NCBI GenBank assembly: GCA_016223165.1
Contig: JACRPO010000014.1
Span: 62,001-126,000 of the forward strand
Direction of reading: 5' to 3'
From: Burkholderiales bacterium
GTDB taxonomy: Bacteria; Pseudomonadota; Gammaproteobacteria; Burkholderiales; Burkholderiaceae_C
Length of the DNA stretch: 64,000 nucleotides
The translations under genes were made by a program, and so were the position numbers. Under the pieces are notes generated by a model. It was given only the letters and a program-made list of their open reading frames with translations, made no database searches and had not been told where the DNA came from. Shown here one piece after another: positions 1 through 7,440 of this stretch. Numbering within the stretch: position 1 is the first letter of the stretch; every line of letters begins with the position of its first letter.

Positions 1-735
1 CTTTGGCGCGGCGGCTCGTTCACGGCGCTGGTTTCACCCAAGCTGGCGGAACGAGCCACAACCGAACCCTTCAACCCGGACTTCGGCGCCACCAACAACC
101 GGCTTCGCTGGTTGGTGGCCCTTGGTCAGCAGCTGACGGAAGATCTCAATCCGCAGTGGCTGGCGTACGGCGGCGAGGGCGAGGCCACGCAGCTGGGATT
201 CAACCTGACCACGCTGCTCGGCGATGCCAGCGTCGCCTTTGTCGAATGGTCAGGCGGGCGCAGCCGCAAGCAGCTGGCGCAGGCCTTGAACACGGCCGAC
301 GACGCGGCCTGGCGCAACAGGCTGGCCGTCGGCCTGACCCATACGACCGCGAGCAAACTCTCACTGACGCTGGAATACGACCACAACAGCGCCGCCCTCG
401 ATCGGGCCCACTGGAATGCGCTGATGCGCGGCGCGCCCGCGGCCTACCTGCAGTATCGAAACTGGACACAGAACGCCCAGGAATTGCCGACCCGGCAAGC
501 GCTGGGTGCGTACGCGCTCTGGCAGGACGCCCTGGTGCAACGCCTCGACCTGAACGCCATGGTGCGCATCAACCTGGCCGATCGCAGCCACCTGGTTTGG
601 CTGGAAGCGCGCTACCACCTGGACCGCGCCGACCTGGCATGGCAGTGGCAGGTCCAAAGCGGCAGGGCCGGCAGCGAGTTCGGCGCGGCGCCGCACCGAC
701 GGGCGTGGCAGGCGCTGGCGCGCTACTACTTCTGA
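1..735 (+). CDS. Outer-membrane beta-barrel protein, C-terminal part (5' end outside window)
   Basis: The frame is open from the first base and ends at a TGA at 733-735, so the gene starts upstream of the window. The visible 244 residues alternate polar and hydrophobic positions as in membrane beta-strands and finish in Ala-Arg-Tyr-Tyr-Phe; a terminal aromatic Phe is the classic BAM-recognition signal of outer-membrane barrels. Parts of it (an LxLEYDHNSA-like strand, then Ala-Tyr-Leu-Gln-Tyr, then a strand ending in NLADRS) resemble the last third of the barrel protein encoded at 28143-29423. The two may be distant paralogues. The neighbour downstream is convergent. An internal GTG at 112 is in frame but is not a credible start, because the reading frame and protein character continue above it. 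Substrate unknown. Confidence 0.75.
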   Translation, partial: LWRGGSFTALVSPKLAERATTEPFNPDFGATNNRLRWLVALGQQLTEDLNPQWLAYGGEGEATQLGFNLTTLLGDASVAFVEWSGGRSRKQLAQALNTADDAAWRNRLAVGLTHTTASKLSLTLEYDHNSAALDRAHWNALMRGAPAAYLQYRNWTQNAQELPTRQALGAYALWQDALVQRLDLNAMVRINLADRSHLVWLEARYHLDRADLAWQWQVQSGRAGSEFGAAPHRRAWQALARYYF

Positions 736-780
736 ACGCCTGAACGACCGATCAGTGCCACCTCGGTCTCGCCCGCAAGC

Positions 781-1188
781 CTAAGCGCGGGGTGCGCCAT
801 GCCCGGCAGCAGACGCAAACGCAAGCACGTGACCATCGAGGTCCAGGGAGTACGCCGCCAAGTGCCCCCAGTCGCGAGGCAAGAGTGGGCTCAGCTCCGT
901 TGCCCCTGCCTCGATCGCCCGTTGGTGGTAGCTGGCCGGGTCGTGCGTGACCAGATAGAGCTCGGCGCGCGGTATTCCCCTGGCGATCGCCGGATCAGGC
1001 AGCGCCTCGCCGATGAGCCGGCGGATGCCGCTCTCCGGCATGAGGCCAAGCACGCCACCGCCGGGGAGACGGAATTCGGTCATGCCCGGCACGTCCAGCT
1101 GCGGCGCCATGCCCAGGACCTTTCGATAGAACGCCGCGCTGCGCGCCTGATCAGCGACATAGAAAATGAAATGTGAAGCGGATGGCAT
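781..1188 (-). CDS. VOC-family (glyoxalase/dioxygenase-fold) protein
   Basis: The 135-residue protein has the single-module vicinal-oxygen-chelate layout: an opening beta strand HFIFYVADQARSAAFYRKVLG, a central GGGVLGLMP strand, and the closing LDLDGHVLAFA strand typical of the family. His near the N-terminus and the late Asp/His region are candidate metal ligands. Members include glyoxalase I-like enzymes, fosfomycin-resistance proteins and antibiotic-binding proteins, so the exact reaction cannot be told from sequence. The start ATG at 1188 gives the standard family N-terminus. The gene lies alone, convergent with the outer-membrane protein before it. The 248 bp between its start and the next gene hold nothing I recognise. 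Confidence 0.8.
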   Translation of the reverse strand: MPSASHFIFYVADQARSAAFYRKVLGMAPQLDVPGMTEFRLPGGGVLGLMPESGIRRLIGEALPDPAIARGIPRAELYLVTHDPASYHQRAIEAGATELSPLLPRDWGHLAAYSLDLDGHVLAFASAAGHGAPRA

Positions 1189-1436
1189 GGGCAGGCTCGA
1201 AGTTGCGGGTGCCAGCGATGCAGCGGCACGTCGTCGAGGCGGCCGTGAGGATAGGCAGGCCTCGCGACGTGCACATTGTCGACCAGACCATCGCGCGGAG
1301 CAGGTAGGCCGCCGACCGGACGGCGTGCCGCCAGCGCCACACCAGCAGATCAGCCTGCGGGCGCGCGCGCGCGGAAACAGCAGGGCGCCGCCTCACCCCC
1401 AAGCGAAGAACGCCGCGATGCGCGGCGACTTCGCCT

Positions 1437-2105
1437 CTACGCCCCGAACAGCACGACGAAGCGCTCGGCGGCTCGCTGTGCACGCCGACGGATCGCCTTG
1501 TCGTCCGGCGGCTGCGCAACGCCCCACAGCAGCCGCACCTGCAGGTCGCCCACCAGCAGGCCGATGAAAGTCTCGATCGCGTCGGCGCCGTCGACGCGGC
1601 GCATGCGTCCGGCAGCGATCTGCTGCGCGAAGTAGCGCCGCACCAGCGGTACCGTGTTGTCGCGCCCGTTGGCAGCCAGCGCCTGCGCCAGCTCCGGCGC
1701 CAAATGCGCCTCGGCGATCGCGGCGCGGTTGATGGCCAGCGATTGCGCGCCGGTCAACAGCGACAGCAGATCCACGCCGAAGCGGCGCAGCGTGGGCTCC
1801 AGCGGCTGCTCGCCATCGAGCGCGGCCGCCAGGTCCGCATTCATCGCCACCGCCGCACGCGCCACCAGCGCGGCGAACAAGGCCTGCTTGGTCGGGAAGA
1901 GCTGGTACAGCGTGTTCTTCGAGGCGCGGGAGCGCGTGGCCACCTGCAGCATCGTCGTGTCGCGGTAGCCGTTCTCCGCCATCAACGCGAGTGCAGCGTC
2001 GAGGATCTGGTTGCGGCGCACCGTGGCCGCACCGTCACCGTCACCGTCACCGTCACCGTCAGGGGCCGCATCGGCAGCGCGGGTCGGGGGCAGCTTCTTT
2101 CGCAA
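1437..2105 (-). CDS. TetR/AcrR-family transcriptional repressor
   Basis: The N-terminal helix-turn-helix reads RRNQILDAALALMAENGYRD, then a recognition helix with SRASKNTLYQLFPTKQALF, as in TetR proteins. The C-terminal half is the helical ligand pocket, of the AefR-like type (RYFAQQIAAGRMR... FIGLLVGDLQVRLLWG). An ATG at 2189 would lie inside a putative operator and add an odd 28-residue leader. I prefer the TTG at 2105, which has AAGGA about 5 bases upstream and gives 222 residues, the normal family length. Between the start and the HTH lies an Asp-Gly repeat encoded by a hexanucleotide tract. The gene is divergent from the molybdenum hydroxylase genes at 2215-4853 and probably represses them and itself through the paired operators in between. 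The start is uncertain. Confidence 0.8.
   Translation of the reverse strand: MRKKLPPTRAADAAPDGDGDGDGDGAATVRRNQILDAALALMAENGYRDTTMLQVATRSRASKNTLYQLFPTKQALFAALVARAAVAMNADLAAALDGEQPLEPTLRRFGVDLLSLLTGAQSLAINRAAIAEAHLAPELAQALAANGRDNTVPLVRRYFAQQIAAGRMRRVDGADAIETFIGLLVGDLQVRLLWGVAQPPDDKAIRRRAQRAAERFVVLFGA
2031..2060. repeat. Hexanucleotide microsatellite, five copies of ACCGTC
   Basis: Five perfect tandem copies of ACCGTC lie inside the TetR gene and encode an alternating Asp-Gly linker just ahead of the DNA-binding domain. Because the unit is 6 bp, slippage would lengthen or shorten the linker without breaking the frame. Confidence 0.9.
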
Positions 2106-2150
2106 GGTGTCCTTCAGCGAAACAAAACGAGACGTAGCGAAACGCCGCGC

Positions 2151-2166
2151 AGTACCGCATGGTACT
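2151..2166. promoter_or_regulatory. Putative TetR operator 1
   Basis: Perfect inverted repeat AGTACC-GCAT-GGTACT with 6-bp arms and a 4-bp spacer. It lies in the divergent region between the TetR gene and the molybdenum hydroxylase operon. A near-identical second copy sits 30 bp further on (centre to centre), close to three helical turns, suggesting two dimers bound on one face of the helix. Confidence 0.65.
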
Positions 2167-2180
2167 AGACTGCGGCGGCC

Positions 2181-2196
2181 GGTACCCATTGGTACT
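2181..2196. promoter_or_regulatory. Putative TetR operator 2
   Basis: GGTACC-CATT-GGTACT differs from operator 1 by one base in the left arm and in the spacer. It ends 18 bp before the ATG of the hydroxylase small subunit, so bound repressor would block the promoter or ribosome access there. Assignment to the adjacent TetR is inferred from position and symmetry only. Confidence 0.6.
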
Positions 2197-2214
2197 CAAT
2201 CACGCCGCTTCGCC

Positions 2215-2730
2215 ATGACACGCTCGGACCCGCCCACCACCCGCCCGCCGTCCACCACCCGCTTCGCGCTCAACGGCCGCGCGGTCGAGCTGCAGGCCGA
2301 CGCCACGATGCCGCTGCTGTGGGCGCTGCGTGATCACCTGGGGCTGAAGGGCACCAAGCCCGGTTGCCTGCAGGGCGTGTGCGGCGCCTGCACAGTGCAT
2401 GTCGACGGGGCACCGGCGCGCGCCTGCCAGCTGCCGCTGTCGGCCGTGGCCGGCCGCACCGTGACCACCATCGAAGGCCTGCCCGCCCACACGCAGGCCC
2501 GCCTGCAGGCCGGCTGGGCCGCGCACCAGGCGCTGCAATGCGGCTGGTGCCAACCTGGCCAGGCCATGACCGCAGCGTCGCTGCTGGCGCAACCCGTGGC
2601 GCCCGATGCGGCGGGCGTTGCCGCAGCGATGGCGGGTCACCTGTGCCGCTGCGGCACCGGCCATCGCGTGGTGCGCGCGGTGCTGGCGGCTTTGGCGAAC
2701 CCCGCACCGCCGGCGCGGAGCACCCGATGA
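2215..2730 (+). CDS. (2Fe-2S)-binding small subunit of a xanthine dehydrogenase-family molybdenum hydroxylase (IorA-like)
   Basis: The 171-residue protein carries both iron-sulfur motifs of the family. A plant-ferredoxin cluster lies at GCLQGVCGACTVHVDG (with a fourth Cys after ARA). The second, all-helical cluster has CGWCQPGQ and, later, LCRCGTGHRV. It passes electrons from the molybdenum centre of the partner to an external acceptor. The ATG at 2215 is chosen because it follows the operators and begins the conserved FALNG strand shortly after. Its stop codon overlaps the start of the large subunit (ATGA), indicating translational coupling. No FAD subunit is present, matching the two-subunit isoquinoline 1-oxidoreductase type, which usually hands electrons to cytochromes or other carriers. 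No cytochrome gene is visible alongside. Confidence 0.9.
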   Translation: MTRSDPPTTRPPSTTRFALNGRAVELQADATMPLLWALRDHLGLKGTKPGCLQGVCGACTVHVDGAPARACQLPLSAVAGRTVTTIEGLPAHTQARLQAGWAAHQALQCGWCQPGQAMTAASLLAQPVAPDAAGVAAAMAGHLCRCGTGHRVVRAVLAALANPAPPARSTR

Positions 2731-4853
2731 ACGCCCGCGTCATGCTGAGCCGCCGCGCATTGCTGGTGGGCGGCGCGGCCGGCACCGTGGCCGTGGCGTT
2801 CGGCCAGCGGCCCGGCTTTGCTGAAGGAACGCCGCCGCGCATCAACGCGTTCGTGCACTTCGATGCCGATGGTCACATCACGCTGGTCAATCCGGCGGTG
2901 GAGATGGGCCAGGGCAGCAGCACCGCGCTGGCCCAGGTGCTGGCCGATGCGCTGGATGCCGATTGGCGCCAGATCCGTGTCGTGCCCGCGCCCTACGACG
3001 ACGCCTACGGCAACCCGCACTTCGGCGGACGCCTGGTCACCGCCGACAGCGCGGCCACACGCGCCTTCTGGCCGCTGCTGCGCGATGCCGGCGCGCAGGC
3101 GCGCGCGGTGCTGGTCTGGAACGCGATGCGGCGCTGGCGTTGCGGCGCCGAAGCGCTGCGCACGGAGTCGGGCCTGATCCTTCACGCCGACGGCCGCAGT
3201 GTCTCGTACGCCGAACTGGCACCCCGTTGCGAACTGCCCGGCCTGCTCGGCAGCCTGCCCACGCTGGCGCCGGCCCCTTCGCGCCTGGTGGGCCAGGCGC
3301 TGCCGCGGCTGGATCTGGCCGACAAGCTGGCAGGTCGCACGATCTACGGCACCGACGCGCGCACGCCGGGCGCCTGGGTGGCCGTGCTGCTGCCGCCCGA
3401 ACGCCTGGGCGCCACGCTCGCCGACGCCGGCGATGCCGCGGCCCGCGCCGTGCCGGGCGTGGTGGACGTGCGGCTGCTGCCGGGTGAATCGGCCGCGCTG
3501 GCGGTGGTGGCCCGCGACACGTGGTCGGCCCTGCAAGGCCGCCGGGCGCTGCGCCCGCGCTGGAACGCCCCGGCCACGCCCTACGACAGCGAGGCCGCGC
3601 TGCGCCGCTTCGCCGAGCTCGCCCGCACGGGGGCGCCGGATGCCCACCTCGTGCGGCAAACAGGTGAGCCCGCCGGCGCCGCCGTGGCCGGCCTGCGGCG
3701 CATCGAGGTGCTGGTGCTCAGCCGGCACGTGACCCATGCCGCGCTGGAGCCGATCAACGCGCAGGCCACGCCCGCCTGGCTGAACCAGGGCGCCGACCTC
3801 GCCGGCTCGACCCAGGCGCCCAGCCTCGACATGCGGCGTGCGGCGCAAGCGGCCAAGCGCCCGCCGCCGGTGTTCAAGGTGCAGGCCATGCCGGCCGGCG
3901 GCGCCTTCGGCCGGCGCGTGGACAACGACGCCGCCGGCGCCGCCACCTGGCTTGCGCTGCAGCTGAAGACACCGGTGCAGGTGCTGCAGTTCGTGGGCGA
4001 CGACATCGCGCATGGCCAGGTTCGCTGCATCGCCGCGCAGCACCTGGCGGCGGCGCTGGATGCGCAGGGCCGCATCGTGCACTGGCTGCATCGCACCGTG
4101 GGCAGCGCCACCACGGCCCGCATGTTCCCCGAGCGCTTTGCCAAGGAGGGCTTTGACCAGACCCTGGTCGATGGCTCCGAGCACGGCTACGCCATCGCCC
4201 ACCAGCGCATCGAGTCCATCCACCGGCCGCTGCCGGTGAGCTGCGGCTTCCTGCGTGGCGTGGGCGCGGGTTTCAACGTCTTCGGCATCGAGTGCCTGGT
4301 CGACGAGGCCGCCGCAATTGCCGGCCAGGACCCGCTGGCCTATCGCCTGGCGATGCTGGCCGACCCCCGCGCGCAACGCGTGCTGCACGCGCTGGGCGAA
4401 GGCGCCGGCGCGGCGAGCGCCGGCAGCGCCGACGGCATCGCCTACATGGGCTTGCGCGGCTCGCACATCGCGTTGCGCGCGCGGGTCGCGCGAGCACCCG
4501 ACGGGCGAGCGCAGGTGCGGCGTCTGCAGTTCGTGGTCGACGCCGGGCGCATCGTCAACCCCGAACTCGCGCGCGCACAGATCGAAGGCGCGGCGCTGAT
4601 GGGCTGGTCGATCGCCGCCGCCGAGGCGCTGGACTTCGTCGACGGCCGCGCCGTGCAGCGCTCGCTGGCCGACTATGCGCCGCTGCGCCTGCCCGAGCTG
4701 CCGCCGGTGGACTGCCGCTTCGTCGATGCCCACCGCGGCGAGCCGCGCGGCATTGGCGAGATCGCGCTGCCGCTGGTGGCCCCTGCCGTCGCCAACGCCT
4801 GGGCACGCCTGACCGGCCAACGCTGGCGGGGGTTGCCGTTCAGCCGCGCTTGA
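2727..4853 (+). CDS. Molybdopterin-binding large subunit of a xanthine dehydrogenase-family hydroxylase (IorB-like), Tat-exported
   Basis: The 708-residue protein opens with a twin-arginine signal (SRRALLVGGAAGTVAVAF), so the enzyme probably works in the periplasm, the small subunit being carried along. Recognisable features in order are VEMGQGSSTALAQVLADAL near residue 60, PAGGAFGRRVDNDAA in the cofactor region, and GIGEIALPLVAPAVANA near the C-terminus. The Glu in that last motif is the catalytic base that activates the molybdenum hydroxo ligand. The family oxidises aldehydes or hydroxylates N-heterocycles such as isoquinoline; the substrate here cannot be told. The gene overlaps the small subunit by 4 bases and is the last of its operon. 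XdhC-type sulfuration helpers are not in the window. Confidence 0.9.
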   Translation: MNARVMLSRRALLVGGAAGTVAVAFGQRPGFAEGTPPRINAFVHFDADGHITLVNPAVEMGQGSSTALAQVLADALDADWRQIRVVPAPYDDAYGNPHFGGRLVTADSAATRAFWPLLRDAGAQARAVLVWNAMRRWRCGAEALRTESGLILHADGRSVSYAELAPRCELPGLLGSLPTLAPAPSRLVGQALPRLDLADKLAGRTIYGTDARTPGAWVAVLLPPERLGATLADAGDAAARAVPGVVDVRLLPGESAALAVVARDTWSALQGRRALRPRWNAPATPYDSEAALRRFAELARTGAPDAHLVRQTGEPAGAAVAGLRRIEVLVLSRHVTHAALEPINAQATPAWLNQGADLAGSTQAPSLDMRRAAQAAKRPPPVFKVQAMPAGGAFGRRVDNDAAGAATWLALQLKTPVQVLQFVGDDIAHGQVRCIAAQHLAAALDAQGRIVHWLHRTVGSATTARMFPERFAKEGFDQTLVDGSEHGYAIAHQRIESIHRPLPVSCGFLRGVGAGFNVFGIECLVDEAAAIAGQDPLAYRLAMLADPRAQRVLHALGEGAGAASAGSADGIAYMGLRGSHIALRARVARAPDGRAQVRRLQFVVDAGRIVNPELARAQIEGAALMGWSIAAAEALDFVDGRAVQRSLADYAPLRLPELPPVDCRFVDAHRGEPRGIGEIALPLVAPAVANAWARLTGQRWRGLPFSRA

Positions 4854-4863
4854 TCCGCCGCGC

Positions 4864-4944
4864 TTGGTCGCGCAGTCGGCCGTGGCGTTCAACGTGGTGA
4901 AGTACCTGGGTGCGGCCTATCTGGTCTACCTGGGCATCCGGATG
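4864..4944 (+). pseudogene. LysE/RhtB-family exporter remnant
   Basis: Twenty-seven codons in one frame read LVAQSAVAFNVVKYLGAAYL followed by VYLGIRM, the second-to-third membrane segment characteristic of LysE/RhtB amino-acid exporters (AAYLVYLGIR). Nothing of the rest of a LysE gene is present on either side; the frame stops within a few codons. It begins 10 bp after the hydroxylase stop codon and ends where the antisense PaiB remnant begins, so it is a rearrangement scar and not a gene. Confidence 0.75.
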
Positions 4945-4951
4945 CCTTCCC

Positions 4952-5152
4952 CAGCATCTCGGCGATGAATTCGGGGGCGGAGTCGCCCATCTTCCACGGC
5001 CTCGGTTCGGCCGCTTCGTGGTGCCGGCTCAGGCGGGCCACCAGCCCACGCACGAAGCGCTCGTCGTCCATCACCGTGAGCCTGCCGTGCGCGTGCACCA
5101 CCTCGTAGTTCCTGGTCGGCACCTGGCGGTGCGTCTCGTGCTTGCTCGGGTA
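4952..5152 (-). pseudogene. PaiB-like FMN-binding negative regulator, C-terminal remnant
   Basis: The minus strand reads KHETHRQVPTRNYEVVHAHG and, further on, RLSRHHEAAEPRPWKMGDSA followed by APEFIAEML. These are family hallmarks of PaiB/FMN-binding split-barrel regulators (the VPTWNYxxVHxHG and PWKMxDxP motifs). The upstream half of the protein is missing and the frame ends by running into the LysE scrap. Roughly 67 codons of a protein of about 210 survive. No start codon is credible. Confidence 0.8.
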
Positions 5153-5251
5153 CCGGGCCCGCAGGCAAGGCCGACAGCGCCGCCTGCGGCAACTTGCTGG
5201 AGTCGTCAATCGGTCGCCTGCCAGTGGCCGAGCCTGGGCTCACCGCCAACT

Positions 5252-5441
5252 GCCGCCAGCGCGGATCAGCCTGAGCCGACCCGTGCCGCTCACCACCTCC
5301 ACCGCCTCCTTCGGCCTGATCAGGTTGCGCCACCCATCGTGCGTGCGCTCGGCGGTCTCGACGATGATCTTGATGAGTTGCGGCGGTGTCAGCTTGATGT
5401 TGAGTGCCAGCAGCTTGGCCGCCAGGTTCGCCACCTGCGGC
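5252..5441. repeat. Left copy of an approximately 190-bp direct repeat (subtilase 3' end)
   Basis: This stretch matches 8519-8714 in the same orientation. Counting by eye, the best 78 bp differ at about 12 positions. Both copies contain the 3' end of the subtilase coding sequence and a little downstream sequence. The repeat pair encloses the Bug, methyltransferase and LysR genes. Confidence 0.75.
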
Positions 5442-5443
5442 CC
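5285..5443 (-). pseudogene. S8 (subtilisin-family) peptidase, C-terminal remnant
   Basis: Fifty-odd codons read GPQVANLAAKLLALNIKLTP and then LIKIIVETAERTHDGWRNLI, closely matching the last residues of the intact subtilase at 8552-10444 (SPQVTNLAAKLLAINPKLTP...). The sequence picks up right after the catalytic-serine motif; that motif itself and everything N-terminal are gone. The remnant starts next to the stop codon of the Bug gene at 5454, so the breakpoint lies within about 10 bp there. Confidence 0.85.
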
Positions 5444-5453
5444 TGTCACGTCC

Positions 5454-6494
5454 TCAGTCGGCACGAATGTTGTTGGCTCGAAGCACGGGCTGCCAGTACC
5501 GTTGCTCGCTCATGATCCGCGTCGACAGGACCGACGGCAAGCTCGAGGCGGGAGTCATGCCGGCCTGTGTGAAGGCCGCCGACAGCTCGGGGCGGGCAAT
5601 GGCCTCCCGCAGGAGCGCCGATGTGGCCTCGACGGTGGCCTGCGGCATGCGACCGGAGGCGAAGAAGGCGAACCACTCCTTGACGACGAGCTCGGGATGC
5701 CCCTGCTCGACGAACGACGGCACCTCGGCAAGGTATGCGCTGCGCGCAGGTCCTGATGTGGCAAGCACGCGCACGCGGCCCGTTGCGTGGTGCTGCCGTA
5801 GCAGGCCTTCGGGGAGCGTGAGTGCGGCGATCTGCCCGCCCAACAGATCCGTCACCGCAGGCGGGCCGCCGGCATACGCCACGTGCTGCCATGCGACGCC
5901 TTCCTTGCGGAACAGCATCGCTTCCAGCAGGTGAGGCAACGTGCCGGTGCCCGGCGAACCGATGTTGGCTTGTGCCGGATGCTTTCGGATCCAGGCCATG
6001 AATTCCCCCAGCGTGTTCACGTCCCTGGGCACCGCGGGGCCTACCGCGAGGCCGAGCAGCATCTCGCTGGCCAGAGTCACAGGTTGCAGGTCGACTGCGG
6101 GGTCGTAGGCCAGCTTGGCGTAGAGATACGGATAGACCGTGGCGATAGCGCCCTGCGCCAGCAACAGCGTCGGGCTGTCCGCGGCGGCGGTCTTCAAGGC
6201 GCCGACACTGATCTGCCCGGCGGCGCCGGGGCGGTTGTCGACCACCGCACGTTGCCCGCGCGTGACGAAGAGCTGATCAGCCACGGCGCGGGCCACCAGG
6301 TCGGGGATGCTGCCGGGCGGGCCGCTGCAAAGGATGTGCATCGGCTCGCCGCGTGCCGCAGCGGCGCGCCGGCCGAACGACAGGGTGGCCCACGCAGCAA
6401 GAGCGCCAGCCCCCGCCCGCAGACAGCGTCGCCGCTCGGTTGAGCGTGCGCGCGTGGGAACGCCTGCGCCTTGGCCGTGGTTCGAGCAGGTCAT
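5454..6494 (-). CDS. Bug-family (TTT) periplasmic solute-binding protein
   Basis: The 346-residue protein has the Bug-family outline: an N-terminal export signal with twin arginines (RRRCLRAGAGALAAWATL), then ILCSGPPGSIPDLVARAVAD, VVDNRPGAAGQI, and a central GSPGTGTLPHLLEAML segment. Bug proteins bind carboxylates, amides or vitamins in the periplasm for tripartite tricarboxylate transporters. The start at 6494 is supported by AAGGAG six bases upstream and by a 4-bp ATGA overlap with the methyltransferase gene, so the two are co-translated. No TctA or TctB membrane subunit is near, the usual situation for Bug paralogues in Burkholderiales. The more upstream start at 6551 would place about 19 residues inside the preceding gene and lacks support. 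Confidence 0.88.
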   Translation of the reverse strand: MTCSNHGQGAGVPTRARSTERRRCLRAGAGALAAWATLSFGRRAAAARGEPMHILCSGPPGSIPDLVARAVADQLFVTRGQRAVVDNRPGAAGQISVGALKTAAADSPTLLLAQGAIATVYPYLYAKLAYDPAVDLQPVTLASEMLLGLAVGPAVPRDVNTLGEFMAWIRKHPAQANIGSPGTGTLPHLLEAMLFRKEGVAWQHVAYAGGPPAVTDLLGGQIAALTLPEGLLRQHHATGRVRVLATSGPARSAYLAEVPSFVEQGHPELVVKEWFAFFASGRMPQATVEATSALLREAIARPELSAAFTQAGMTPASSLPSVLSTRIMSEQRYWQPVLRANNIRAD

Positions 6495-7378
6495 GTCGTC
6501 TCCTTGGCACGGCAACCGGCCGTAAGCAGCAGCTCGTTCGGGCCTTGCCAACCGTTTTGCGTGGTGAAGGCCATCAAGCGCTCTCGCATCTCGCTCCAGG
6601 CCGCCTCGGCCGCAGCCGCGTCGAGCCGGTCGAGGATCTGCAGGATCGGGCTCGCCGAGCTGCGAACGAAGGCGAGGTAGTCGTCGACCGAAGGCAGGCG
6701 GAACACGGCATCGACCGCGGTGGTGGCAACGTCAAGGAACCCGGCCGATCTGAAAAGGGCGTCGATGCGCCCCGGCTGTCCCAGGCTGAGCAGCCCGCCG
6801 GCGATGAAGGGATCGCGCGCCGGCAGGCCCGCGTGCTTCAGCGCCGTGGACATCAGGATCGTGAGGCAGGGGTTCTTCTCAGGGCGGGAGAACACCATCG
6901 AGCACACGCCACCGCCGGGCCGCAGCGCACGATGCATCTCGCGCAAGCCCTGCAGCGGATCGGCAAAGAACATGAGCCCGAGCCGGCACACCGCGGCATC
7001 GAACGTGGCCTCGGACACGCCCAGGTCTTCGCCGTCGGCGACCCGCGTCTCGACCTGGGTGAAGCCGCCGCGCGCAGCGTTGTCGCGCGCCAGCGTCACG
7101 ATGGCCGGCGACAGGTCGGTGGCCAGCACGTAGCCCTGCGCACCCACCTGCTGCGCGATGGTGAGAGTCTGATCGCCCGAGCCTGCTGCGACGTCGAGCA
7201 CGCGCGAGCCCTGCTTCACTCCGGCCATGCGGCACATGGCGTCGGTCGGCTCTTGCAGCCAGGCGCGGATTTCCGCGGCGTGGGCGTTCCAGCCCGAAGC
7301 CGCGGTGTCCCACTGTGCGCGCATACTCGCCTTGAAGACGTGTCGTGCGCTGACGGTCTCGTCGATCGATGAGTTCAT
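6491..7378 (-). CDS. Class I SAM-dependent methyltransferase (UbiE/Coq5-like)
   Basis: The 295-residue protein shows the Rossmann-fold signature GSRVLDVAAGSGDQTLTIAQ (motif I, SAM-binding glycine loop). It then has VLATDLSPAIVTLARDNA (motif II acidic residue), a VADGED segment and FDAAVCRLGLMFFADPLQ (motif IV). A substrate-binding C-terminal lid follows. Small-molecule C- or O-methylation is the usual role; the substrate is unknown. It is the first gene of a two-gene operon with the Bug binding protein and is divergent from the LysR regulator 62 bp away, which probably controls it. The start ATG at 7378 is the first in frame after the intergenic region. Confidence 0.88.
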   Translation of the reverse strand: MNSSIDETVSARHVFKASMRAQWDTAASGWNAHAAEIRAWLQEPTDAMCRMAGVKQGSRVLDVAAGSGDQTLTIAQQVGAQGYVLATDLSPAIVTLARDNAARGGFTQVETRVADGEDLGVSEATFDAAVCRLGLMFFADPLQGLREMHRALRPGGGVCSMVFSRPEKNPCLTILMSTALKHAGLPARDPFIAGGLLSLGQPGRIDALFRSAGFLDVATTAVDAVFRLPSVDDYLAFVRSSASPILQILDRLDAAAAEAAWSEMRERLMAFTTQNGWQGPNELLLTAGCRAKETT

Positions 7379-7440
7379 GTCCTCAGCTTAGGTGCAGGGG
7401 CTCCACGGCGTAAGGCGCAAAATTGCAGGGTGGAGCCGCA

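Noticed and set aside
1189..1436. Possible short gene between the VOC and TetR genes
   Set aside because: Overlapping minus-strand frames are Arg-rich and match no family I recognise; treated as intergenic.
2105..2189. ATG 2189 as start of the TetR gene
   Set aside because: It lies within the second putative operator and would add a 28-residue leader atypical of TetR proteins; TTG 2105 has a better ribosome-binding site.
2637..4892. Long open frame opposite the molybdenum hydroxylase large subunit
   Set aside because: Mirror frame of a clearly recognised gene; no start signal or family features.
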